Shown here: positions 23,597 to 29,766 of the stretch, piece after piece
How positions within the stretch are numbered: position 1 is the stretch's first letter
Layout of the letters: every line of letters begins with the position of its first letter
Origin: an uncultured Haloferula sp.
GTDB taxonomy: Bacteria > Verrucomicrobiota > Verrucomicrobiae > Verrucomicrobiales > Akkermansiaceae
Direction: 5' to 3'
NCBI GenBank assembly: GCA_946885645.1
Contig: CAMPGU010000016.1
Coordinates: forward strand, 1 to 29,766
Length of the DNA stretch: 29,766 nucleotides
The notes under the pieces: model-generated
The model's database searches: none
The model's input: only the letters and a program-made list of their open reading frames with translations
Told to the model about the DNA's origin: nothing
Program-made: the position numbers and the translations under genes

Positions 23597-23821
23597 ATGA
23601 AACGCAAATCCAAGCTCGCGCTTCGAGTCAATGAGGAGAATCCGAATCATCACCTTTGGAACAATCGCGGGGTGTGGTGGTGCCACTTGACGGTGCACAA
23701 GCCGGATGCGACGGCGGAGCGCCTGCGTTTTTCGCTGAAGACCCGCGATGTGGATCAGGCCCGCGAGCGCCGGGACCGCATCTTCCGCCGGATCACGGAG
23801 CTTTACGAGATCGCGGCTTGA
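23597..23821 (+). CDS. Small protein resembling the arm-binding part of tyrosine integrases
   Basis: A 74-residue basic protein. A strand-rich stretch (NHHLWNNRGVWWCHLTV, 16-32, then ERLRFSLKTRDVDQARERR) has the layout 'single strand, short turn, R-rich strand, then TxDxxxA helix' typical of the N-terminal arm-binding domain of phage and transposon integrases. No catalytic domain follows: the frame stops at 23821 and the next gene runs the other way. It could be a stand-alone DNA-binding protein, an excisionase-like factor, or the remnant of an integrase. Composition is somewhat more AT-rich at its start than its neighbours. The family likeness is a judgement by eye. Confidence 0.6.
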   Translation: MKRKSKLALRVNEENPNHHLWNNRGVWWCHLTVHKPDATAERLRFSLKTRDVDQARERRDRIFRRITELYEIAA

Positions 23822-23857
23822 GCGGGGCAGGGACGATCGAGTGATCCCGGGGGCCGG

Positions 23858-24697
23858 TCACGCCTCCGGCTTCACCGCGGTGAAGACGACGTAGCGCATG
23901 GCTCCCGTGAGATAGGCGAGCCAGATCCGCAGCAGCGTGAGGGCGAAGACGCGGTTGCGCTCGTGATTGCTGAGGAGGAAGCGGCGGGTCTCAGCATCGC
24001 GAAAGAAGGAGACCAGGGTGCGCCGGATGCAGATGGGCCAGGTACGCCGGACCTTCCGGCTCAGATCGTCCACGTGCTCCATCGTCAGGCCGGCTGCGGA
24101 GATCCAGCGCCGGTAGTCGGTTTCATCGCCCATGCCGACCAGGCAGCCTTCGCGGCAGATGGGCTCCAGCAGGTGTTTCCGCTCCCATGCTTTCGGAGCC
24201 GGGCCGGCCATCCAGGCACAGATGACGAGCCGGCCGCCCGGCACGAGGACGCGGGCCATTTCCCGGATACCCCGCGCGACATCGGGAAGATGCTCGGTGC
24301 TTTCGATCGCGATGACGGCCTCGAAGGATCCGTCGGGCAAGCGGTTCTCGAGCCAGTCTCCCAGGATGAAGGCGGGGTTGTCGCCACCGTGGGCCAGCGC
24401 CCCTTCATACTGCTTGCGCGAAATGGTCACGCCCGTCACCCGCGCGCCATGTTCCCTGGCCAGCAGCCGCGCGGTGCCGCCATACCCGCAGCCGACGTCG
24501 CAGACGCGTTCGCCGCCGTTGATCCCCGCCCGCAGGGCCACATGGCGGCTCAGGGCCTCCACCGCCTGGGCCGATGTCTCGCGTCCGCTTTGCCACAGCC
24601 CGTGATGCACGTGCTCGCCCCAGAGCCCCCGGTAAAAGGGGTCGAGCTCGTCGTAGTGGCGAGCCACCGCCTCGCCTGTCGTGGCCGCCGTGATCAT
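23858..24697 (-). CDS. SAM-dependent methyltransferase, tocopherol/sterol methyltransferase-like
   Basis: A 279-residue class I methyltransferase. Motif I is VCDVGCGYGG (65-74) for S-adenosylmethionine binding, and the post-motif IAIESTEHLPD resembles motif II of the group. The N-terminal stretch HYDELDPFYRGLWGEHVHHGLW is characteristic of gamma-tocopherol, cyclopropane-type and related small-molecule methyltransferases that act on lipids or quinones. The substrate cannot be deduced. A hydrophobic C-terminal stretch (ALTLLRIWLAYLTGAMRYVVF) may attach it to the membrane. It is followed upstream on the same strand by the ABC exporter genes with a 40-base gap, so co-transcription is possible and it would be the last gene of that unit. 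Confidence 0.85.
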   Translation of the reverse strand: MITAATTGEAVARHYDELDPFYRGLWGEHVHHGLWQSGRETSAQAVEALSRHVALRAGINGGERVCDVGCGYGGTARLLAREHGARVTGVTISRKQYEGALAHGGDNPAFILGDWLENRLPDGSFEAVIAIESTEHLPDVARGIREMARVLVPGGRLVICAWMAGPAPKAWERKHLLEPICREGCLVGMGDETDYRRWISAAGLTMEHVDDLSRKVRRTWPICIRRTLVSFFRDAETRRFLLSNHERNRVFALTLLRIWLAYLTGAMRYVVFTAVKPEA

Positions 24698-24737
24698 GAG
24701 CCGGGACTTCTAGCACGAAACGCGGGGAATGGCGAGT

Positions 24738-26342
24738 TCACTCCAGCGGGTCCCAGCGCTTGTGCCCGATCATCACGTTCAAGGCCAGGCATGCGACGAC
24801 GGCGAAAAAGGCTTCCAGCCAGATGAAGGACCAGAAGTGGCCGATCTGCTTCACCGCCATGCCGATTCCCGGCAGGGCGAGCGCGCTGAACATGAGCAGG
24901 AAGATCATTGCGCCGCGCATGGCGGATTTCCCCTCCTCGGTGGGCTTGGAGAGGGGGATGGTCTTTCCGATCGCTCCCGGCAGCAGCGCGTACACCGGCA
25001 GGGCGAGCAAGCCGGGTAGCAGCATCAGGACATGCTCCGGCTTCTTCGCCAGCGCCACCAGCACCGCCGCCAGCAGGAGCAGGCCGGGCACCACGATCAG
25101 GACGCTTACCGCCAGCGTGGCCCCGCGGATGAAAGGCGCAGGTCCCGCCACGGGAGCCAGCCGGTAAAGGTCCGCCGCCTGCCAGCTCTGCGAATATTGG
25201 AGCAGGTTCATCGCCATCAGCGGGACCAGCCCGAGATAGCCGCCCGCGAAGGCGATGCCGATCTCGCTGCCCTTGCCCGCGAGCCCCTGGATCAGGAATA
25301 CCAGGGGCATCACCATCACCGGGGTCAGGCCGGGATAAAGCCGCAGTTTCATGTCGCGATCCCGGAAAAGGTAGGCCGCCGAGAGCCGGAAGGCCGCGCG
25401 CGTCACCGGGTCCCGCAGTGCCCAGGAAAGCGGCGGCAGCGCGATCAGGCGCTCCAGCAGCGACGGCCGTTCGTCCCCGCGGGTCTTTCTCGGCCGGGTT
25501 TCGGCCAGGGTCTGGAGGCCTTCCTCATAGGTGGAGGCCAGCACGCGGAAGGCGAGGCCGGACACCAGCGAGGTCATGGCGATCCCCATGCCCGCATGGA
25601 AGTAGGAGGACACCGCGGCACGCCCCGTGAGCACCTCGTCCAGCCCGGCGAACCATGCCGGCGGCAGCAGGAAGAGCCACCATTTCCCCGCGGGGTTTGC
25701 CAGCGAGCCGATCGCGGGAATGATGAACGGTGCCATCTGGCTGCCGATGACCATCACCACCGCCAGGATCACCTGTGTGGTGGTCATGATATTGTCCAGC
25801 CGCTCCCGCCCGAACCACCGGAGGCACAACTGGTAGAGCAGCACCACGCTGCCGGAGCAGAAGAGCGCCGCCATGCAGGTGGAGAAAAGATGCACCGGCG
25901 CGAAAAGCAGCGAACCCGCCGGCCCCATGCTTCCGATCACCACGCCCGCGAGGTTGAAGGCGCAAGCCAGCCAGAGCGAGATGCGCACCATCACCGAGAC
26001 CTTCGCCCACAGCAGCGTGCGGGAATCCACCGGCCGGTGAAGCAGGATCTCCGCCTCCTCCTTGTTGAAGAGGATCTCTCCGGCGGAGGCAGCGATGAAC
26101 ATGCCGAGAAAGAGCAGCGACATCCCGTGCAGGTAGAAAGACAGCACGAAGGAGGGCTGATCGCGGAAGGTCAGCGCCACCAGGCCGACCAGCATGTAGA
26201 TCGCGAGGGTCCCCAGCAGCTTCCTGCCGACCGATTTCGGCAGGCGGTCTTTCCGGAGGCCCCGCGAGCTCCTGCCGCGCAGGAATAGCGTGAGGTAGAG
26301 ACGCTGCAGCGCCCGCGCGGGTGAAGGGGCGGGGTCGTTCAC
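24738..26342 (-). CDS. ABC exporter permease subunit, two-component type
   Basis: A 534-residue integral membrane protein with many hydrophobic segments spread through the sequence (about 45-65, 70-90, 120-145, 195-225, 245-270, and a further set between 350 and 530), forming two halves joined by a charged loop near 285-320. The segment EILFNKEEAEILLHRPVDSRTLLWAK (split here as EILFNKEEAE and ILLHRPVDSRTLLWAK) is a conserved cytoplasmic coupling-type region of putative ABC exporters. It starts with GTG and overlaps the ATPase gene stop by four bases (GTGA). The substrate is unknown. Together with the ATPase it makes a simple export system; no substrate-binding protein is present, consistent with export. 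Confidence 0.85.
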   Translation of the reverse strand: MNDPAPSPARALQRLYLTLFLRGRSSRGLRKDRLPKSVGRKLLGTLAIYMLVGLVALTFRDQPSFVLSFYLHGMSLLFLGMFIAASAGEILFNKEEAEILLHRPVDSRTLLWAKVSVMVRISLWLACAFNLAGVVIGSMGPAGSLLFAPVHLFSTCMAALFCSGSVVLLYQLCLRWFGRERLDNIMTTTQVILAVVMVIGSQMAPFIIPAIGSLANPAGKWWLFLLPPAWFAGLDEVLTGRAAVSSYFHAGMGIAMTSLVSGLAFRVLASTYEEGLQTLAETRPRKTRGDERPSLLERLIALPPLSWALRDPVTRAAFRLSAAYLFRDRDMKLRLYPGLTPVMVMPLVFLIQGLAGKGSEIGIAFAGGYLGLVPLMAMNLLQYSQSWQAADLYRLAPVAGPAPFIRGATLAVSVLIVVPGLLLLAAVLVALAKKPEHVLMLLPGLLALPVYALLPGAIGKTIPLSKPTEEGKSAMRGAMIFLLMFSALALPGIGMAVKQIGHFWSFIWLEAFFAVVACLALNVMIGHKRWDPLE

Positions 26343-27109
26343 GGGCGGAAGGTTTTCGCGAAGTCCTCGGCCTTGCGCTCCAGGTCGCGCCCGCCGGTGA
26401 GATGGGTGAAAAGCTGCTCCAGGGAGCGCGAGTCATGCTGCGCGACGAGCTCCGCGGGTGCCCCGTCCACGCGCAGCTTTCCTTGATCGATGATGATCAC
26501 GCGGTCGCACACGCGTTCCACCACGTCGAGGATATGGGAGCTATAAATGATCGCCTTGCCTTCCTTGGCCAGGGTCTGGATCAGCGCCTTGAAACCGACC
26601 GCGGCATTCGCATCCAGACCGTCGAGCGGCTCGTCGAAGAAGACCACCGGCGGATTGTGGAGCAGCGCCGCGGTGATGACCACCTTCCGGCGCATTCCCT
26701 TCGAGTAGGCTCCGAGCAGCTTGTCGGAGAGCGTCTCGAAGCTGAGATCGAAGAAGGCGATGAACTGGCGGATACGCTCGCGGGCCGCTTCCGCGGGGAT
26801 GCCGTAGAGCGCGGCCACCATTTCGAGATACTCCAGCCCGCTGAGCGATTCGAAAACCGCGCCCGAATCCGGCACGAAGCCGACGTTCCGCTTCACCCCG
26901 ATGGGATCGGTCAGCAGATCGTGGCCGCAAATCGTCGCCGTGCCCGAGGTCGGGGCCAGCATCCCGGTCAGCATCTTCAGGGTGGTGGACTTGCCGGCAC
27001 CGTTCGGCCCCAGCAACCCCACCACCTGACCGGCGGGAATGTCCAGGGTCAGGGAATCGACGGCCGTTTGGGTGCCGAATTGCTTGGTAAGGGAACGGAC
27101 GGAAATCAC
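26339..27109 (-). CDS. ABC exporter ATPase subunit
   Basis: A 256-residue nucleotide-binding subunit that powers the adjacent permease. Walker A GPNGAGKST is at 34-42, Walker B VVFFDEP at 155-161 with catalytic E160, and the H-loop lies in IIYSSHILD. The signature motif reads YSKGM (135-139) instead of LSGGQ, a variant common in exporters of the multidrug and bacteriocin-immunity type. The start is GTG at 27109. The stop overlaps the permease start by four bases, so the two are translated together. Confidence 0.95.
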   Translation of the reverse strand: MISVRSLTKQFGTQTAVDSLTLDIPAGQVVGLLGPNGAGKSTTLKMLTGMLAPTSGTATICGHDLLTDPIGVKRNVGFVPDSGAVFESLSGLEYLEMVAALYGIPAEAARERIRQFIAFFDLSFETLSDKLLGAYSKGMRRKVVITAALLHNPPVVFFDEPLDGLDANAAVGFKALIQTLAKEGKAIIYSSHILDVVERVCDRVIIIDQGKLRVDGAPAELVAQHDSRSLEQLFTHLTGGRDLERKAEDFAKTFRP

Positions 27110-27191
27110 TCGGATCGTCTTTGCCCGGCATCGGCCCCCGATGCGACCATAAAACGATCCATGTTTCCGGGCGAGGGATCTCCGGCTACCG

Positions 27192-27776
27192 TCAATCGAT
27201 CTCCAGCCGGTACCGCGCCACGGAGGGGTCCACCTCGCGGCTCCAGGCGTCGATCCCGCCCCGTAGCGCGCGGGTGTTCTTCATCCCGTGGCCCAGGAAC
27301 CAGGCGCAGGTGTCCAGCACGTGCTTCCCCGCGTGGTCGTGGAGGATGATCCGGCGCTCCGGGTCGCCGGCGAAGAGCTTCTGCTGGAGCTCCTGATCGA
27401 GGAAAACGGCCCCGGGAATGCTCACCGCCTCGTGCTCCTCGCGGGTGCGGGTGTCGAGCAGCAGCGGCGGGGCGGGGGAATCGAGTTCCGCTTTCAGCTC
27501 CGCGGGGGAGACCATCATCGACTCGTCGTGGGCGTGGCTGGCCAGCAGGTGTTGCAAGACCTCCGCGACATCCAGCTCCCCGGCGCGGGCGCAGAGCTCC
27601 GCCAGGGTCTCGCTGTCGGCGAAGCCGCAGCTCTGGCAACCGCCGAGATGATAGCGGGAAAACAAGGCGCGGCGGGCCCCGGGCAGGGCTTCCATGATCC
27701 GGCCCATCGGGGTGCCGGGGGTGATCGTTGCGGGGTCCACTTCCGCGAGGCTAACGGGGGGCGGGGATTTTTCCAC
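27192..27776 (-). CDS. Two-domain protein: CxxC module plus rhodanese-like domain lacking the catalytic cysteine
   Basis: A 194-residue protein starting with GTG. The N-terminal part (about 15-80) has C47 and C50 in LGGCQSCGF, resembling DUF1858/ScdA-type modules involved in iron-sulfur or redox chemistry. The C-terminal rhodanese domain (about 88-185) has the usual DTRTREEH entry and a C-terminal GGIDAW motif. The active-site loop, usually CxxGxR, reads D147-H-A-G-K-H152: both the sulfur-carrying Cys and the Arg are replaced. Sulfur transfer by the normal mechanism is therefore unlikely; a binding or regulatory role, or use of the CxxC instead, is possible. It is divergent from pssA with only 37 bases between, so their promoters overlap. 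Confidence 0.85.
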   Translation of the reverse strand: MEKSPPPVSLAEVDPATITPGTPMGRIMEALPGARRALFSRYHLGGCQSCGFADSETLAELCARAGELDVAEVLQHLLASHAHDESMMVSPAELKAELDSPAPPLLLDTRTREEHEAVSIPGAVFLDQELQQKLFAGDPERRIILHDHAGKHVLDTCAWFLGHGMKNTRALRGGIDAWSREVDPSVARYRLEID

Positions 27777-27813
27777 TGTTTCAAGACGGGTTTATGGGCC
27801 ACTTTCCTCCCGC

Positions 27814-28674
27814 ATGTTCCGCCAGACCGATCCCGACGAGCCGCGAATCTATTTCCTGCCGAATGCCATGACGGCGGGGAATCTGGCCTGCGGGTTCTTC
27901 GCGGTTCTCACCATTTTCAAGGGGATCCTGGTGGCGACCACGACGCAGGGCTACGATTTCGCGGCCGCGAAGCCCTTCTACGAGCGGGCGATCATGCTCA
28001 TCTTCGCGTCCTGTATCTTCGATCTTCTCGACGGGCGTCTTGCCCGGCTGGGGGGGAAAGAATCTCCCTTCGGCCGGGAGTTCGACTCGCTGGCGGACGT
28101 GATCTCCTTCGGCATGGCTCCCTCGATGCTGATGGCGAAGGCCGTGCTCCTGCCGCTGGACGAGGTGGTGAACGGCCTGGGCTGGGTGCTGGCCTGCATC
28201 TACGTGCTCTGCGGGGCGATGCGCCTGGCCCGCTTCAACTGCCTCGCGGCGCTGCCGAAGTCGGCGAAGGTGGGCACGGATTTCCGGGGCATCCCGATCC
28301 CGATGGCCGCGGGCTTCATTTCCTCCCTGACCTACCTGATCATCTATTTCAACGAGAACGACCGCGACCTGGGCGCATGGAAGTACGTGCTGGCGGGGAC
28401 GATGCTCGGGCTGTCCATCCTGATGATCAGCGACGTCCGCTACCCGAGCTTCAAGAAGGTGGGCTGGCGCACCCGCGGAACGCCGCTTCTGATCGTGATG
28501 GCGGCGGTGATCGTGTTCTTCACGGTGAAATTCCACCAATTCGTCCCGGTGATCCTGTTCAGCGCGTATCTGCTTTACGGCCTGGTCGTGAGGCCCTTCC
28601 TGCCGACAAGGGTGCAGCGCGAGATCGAGGCGGAGAACGAACCCGGGGACGAGGGCGGCGAGCCGGAGATCTAA
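27814..28674 (+). CDS. pssA: CDP-diacylglycerol-serine O-phosphatidyltransferase
   Basis: Makes phosphatidylserine from CDP-diacylglycerol and serine, the first committed step towards phosphatidylethanolamine, at the inner membrane. The 286-residue protein carries the full CDP-alcohol phosphatidyltransferase motif DGxxARx8GxxxDxxxD: D73, G74, A77, R78, G87, D91 and D95. About eight hydrophobic helices surround it, and the C terminus is acidic and polar (EAENEPGDEGGE). The ATG at 27814 gives an N terminus leading directly into the first helix region. A phosphatidylserine decarboxylase gene, often adjacent, is not visible. The distinction from phosphatidylglycerophosphate synthase rests on overall length and the N-terminal motif YFLPNAMTAGNLACGF. 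Confidence 0.93.
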   Translation: MFRQTDPDEPRIYFLPNAMTAGNLACGFFAVLTIFKGILVATTTQGYDFAAAKPFYERAIMLIFASCIFDLLDGRLARLGGKESPFGREFDSLADVISFGMAPSMLMAKAVLLPLDEVVNGLGWVLACIYVLCGAMRLARFNCLAALPKSAKVGTDFRGIPIPMAAGFISSLTYLIIYFNENDRDLGAWKYVLAGTMLGLSILMISDVRYPSFKKVGWRTRGTPLLIVMAAVIVFFTVKFHQFVPVILFSAYLLYGLVVRPFLPTRVQREIEAENEPGDEGGEPEI

Positions 28675-28678
28675 TTCA

Positions 28679-28700
28679 TTGATTAAGCTTGCTTAATCAA
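28679..28700. terminator. AT-rich perfect palindrome after pssA, candidate terminator or operator
   Basis: TTGATTAAGC (28679-28688) and GCTTAATCAA (28691-28700) around TT form a perfect ten-base inverted repeat, four bases after the pssA stop and 15 bases before the amidase start. It is strikingly AT-rich in a GC-rich region and lacks a proper T-tract (TTAAAA follows). A DNA-binding site for a dimeric regulator is as likely as a terminator. Confidence 0.5.
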
Positions 28701-28714
28701 TTAAAAGCCGGGCG

Positions 28715-29338
28715 ATGCCCTCGTTGACCCGAAGATCGATCCTTTCCGCCAGGCGGCCGGGCGGGCTCCTGCTGGCACTGTGGATCATTCTCTGCGGAGC
28801 GGCGTGCGGAGCGCGGTTCACGACGGTGGTGATCGATGCCGGGCACGGCGGCAGGGACAAGGGCGCCTTTCACGGCGGCGTGCGGGAGTCCCGCCTGACC
28901 TTGCAGACCGCGCAGCGGCTGGAGGCCCTGCTCAAGCGGAAGGGCCTGAAGACGGCGATGACCCGGCGGAGCGATGTCTTCGTCTCGCTGGGGCGCCGGG
29001 TGGCCATTGCGAACCGCTACCGGTCCGCGGTCTTCGTAAGCATTCATTTCAATGGCAGCCGGAGCGGGAGCTACCGCGGGGTGGAAACTTTCTACGGCAG
29101 CCGGGCGGGGGCGAAGCTGGCGAGAGCGATCCAGACGCGCCTGGCCACCCGCCTGAAAACCCGCAACCGCGGGGTGAAGCTGCGTGCCTTCAAGGTCCTG
29201 CGGCAGACCCGCGCCCCGGCGGTGCTGGTGGAGTGCGGCTTTTTGAGCAATCGCGGCGAGCGGGCGCGCTGCCGGACGGGCAGCTATCAGCAAACGGCCG
29301 CGCAGGCGATCTGCGACGGGATCCTGGCGGTAAGGTAG
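28715..29338 (+). CDS. Secreted N-acetylmuramoyl-L-alanine amidase (Amidase_3)
   Basis: A zinc peptidoglycan hydrolase that cuts between muramic acid and L-alanine, used in daughter-cell separation and wall turnover. The 207-residue protein begins with a signal peptide (a basic stretch then LLLALWIILCGAACGA, cleavage near residue 33). Zinc ligands are H44 in DAGHGG, E58 in GGVRES and H111 in SIHFNG; the catalytic Glu is E173 in LVECGFLSN. No AMIN, LysM or SPOR targeting domain is present, so this is the bare catalytic form. The Cys at 31 lies near the expected cleavage site but the preceding residues do not form a canonical lipobox. It may be co-transcribed with pssA or have its own promoter after the palindrome. 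Confidence 0.93.
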   Translation: MPSLTRRSILSARRPGGLLLALWIILCGAACGARFTTVVIDAGHGGRDKGAFHGGVRESRLTLQTAQRLEALLKRKGLKTAMTRRSDVFVSLGRRVAIANRYRSAVFVSIHFNGSRSGSYRGVETFYGSRAGAKLARAIQTRLATRLKTRNRGVKLRAFKVLRQTRAPAVLVECGFLSNRGERARCRTGSYQQTAAQAICDGILAVR

Positions 29339-29354
29339 AGCCGGAACGTTGCAA

Positions 29355-29648
29355 GGGGAGCGCACGCGCCCCCGCGTGCCGTTTCCGGCGCCCCCGCCGG
29401 AAACCGCGTTCCCCGGCCCTTGCGTTATCATTTCGGGTCTCGCGTTGTCATTGAGGGTCTTGCGCTGGGGTTCTACGCTGGGGTCTTGCGTCGGGGTCTT
29501 GCGTCGGGGTCTTGCGTTTTGATTGCGGCTTTTGTCCGCGGTTCGCCCTGTTCCGACCGGGGGATCGGGCGGGGGAATTTCCCGCCGCTCGCGCCTGCCG
29601 GAGCGCGGGGGCGCGCTCCGGGAACACGCGGGGGCGCGTGTGCTCCCC
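29355..29648. repeat. REP/MITE-like element with inverted terminal hairpin pairs
   Basis: The ends are inverted copies: GGGGAGCGCACGCGCCCCCG from 29355, and the reverse complement of the right end reads GGGGAGCACACGCGCCCCCG to 29648. Each end holds two perfect hairpins with four-base loops. Left: CACGCG/CGCGTG with loop CCCC (29363-29378) and GTTTCCGGCG/CGCCGGAAAC with loop CCCC (29381-29404). Right: CCGGAGCGCG/CGCGCTCCGG with loop GGGG (29598-29621) and CACGCG/CGCGTG with loop GGGG (29625-29640). The interior carries a tandem repeat. It fills nearly all of the gene-free stretch 29339-29681 between two convergent 3' ends, where REP-type elements usually sit. No encoded protein. Confidence 0.75.
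29421..29512. repeat. Two-tier tandem repeat inside the REP-like element
   Basis: Two related 20-base units (29421-29440, 29441-29460, ending GGGTCT) are followed by four 13-base units (29461-29473, 29474-29486, 29487-29499, 29500-29512). The last two are identical, TGCGTCGGGGTCT; the first two differ by a few bases. The 13-base unit looks like a shortened form of the 20-base unit. A partial further unit starts at 29513. There are no unique spacers, so it is not a CRISPR array. Confidence 0.85.
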
Positions 29649-29681
29649 TTTTCGAGAGCCCGGCGCACGGCCGGACTGCGG

Positions 29682-29766
29682 TCAGGGGCTCATCACGCCC
29701 TTTTTCGAAGGGCTGGAAATGGCGCGCAGGAAGATCGCCGCGGCTTCCGGCCACTCGAGCGCGGCC
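29682..29766 (-). CDS. C-terminal end of an unidentified gene (cut by window edge)
   Basis: A frame enters from the right edge and ends with TGA at 29684-29682. The visible 27 residues begin AALEWPEAAAIFLRAI and end SPSKKGVMSP. They suggest a short hydrophobic or amphipathic stretch with a basic polar tail. It would be convergent with the amidase gene. Too little is visible to name a family or to be sure it is coding. Confidence 0.4.
   Translation of the reverse strand, partial: AALEWPEAAAIFLRAISSPSKKGVMSP

Noticed and set aside
28715..28810. Lipoprotein signal on the amidase
   Set aside because: The residues before C31 (GAA) do not make a canonical lipobox; a normal signal peptidase I site is more likely.
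29461..29512. CRISPR-like array
   Set aside because: Units are adjacent without unique spacers and no cas gene is present; it is a simple tandem repeat.

Overview
The window looks like chromosome of a high-GC member of the Verrucomicrobiota, most likely near Luteolibacter/Haloferula (family inferred from the proteins, not from a marker gene). The clearest lineage sign is a pair of very large proteins with a prepilin-like N terminus that match my recollection of 'Verru_Chthon cassette protein A'. Supporting signs are a secreted CWHC-motif protein of a type I associate with planctomycetes and verrucomicrobia, and weak or absent Shine-Dalgarno sequences before most starts. I found no rRNA, tRNA, CRISPR array or complete insertion sequence.

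Layout. 1-2612: a truncated ammonium transporter gene (minus) with a good sigma-54 promoter, a 695-base non-coding stretch with a strongly foldable GC-rich element, and an outer-membrane porin gene ending in a clean terminator. 2682-4250: a tightly overlapping minus-strand operon (Fur-family regulator, small membrane protein, XerC/D-like recombinase). 4354-7222: a secreted PVC-type protein, ruvB, ribosomal protein L36 (type B) and radC. 7423-10149: zwf followed by opcA, the oxidative pentose phosphate entry enzyme and its assembly factor, separated by an imperfect inverted repeat. 10192-10833: an ECF-like sigma factor.

10984-21612 is the most unusual part. Two paralogous proteins of about 1150 residues (A1 and A2) flank a secreted protein of unknown function, a membrane-anchored subtilisin-like protease and a secreted C39-like cysteine protease whose gene overlaps the protease gene. 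All are on the minus strand, and the sigma gene lies downstream of A1. A1 and A2 carry the same ten-base palindrome-like box at almost the same distance from their start codons, which suggests shared control. No cassette B, C or D proteins are seen here.

21936-23405 (plus): a PLP enzyme resembling fungal-type cystathionine gamma-synthase. Its leader can fold into nested stems that bury the G-run and the start codon. 23597-23821: a small protein resembling only the arm-binding part of an integrase. 23858-27776 (minus): a methyltransferase, a two-gene ABC exporter and a rhodanese-like protein lacking its catalytic cysteine. 27814-29338 (plus): phosphatidylserine synthase and a secreted N-acetylmuramoyl-L-alanine amidase. 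29355-29648 is a REP/MITE-like element with four tetraloop hairpins and an internal tandem repeat, placed between the 3' ends of two convergent genes.
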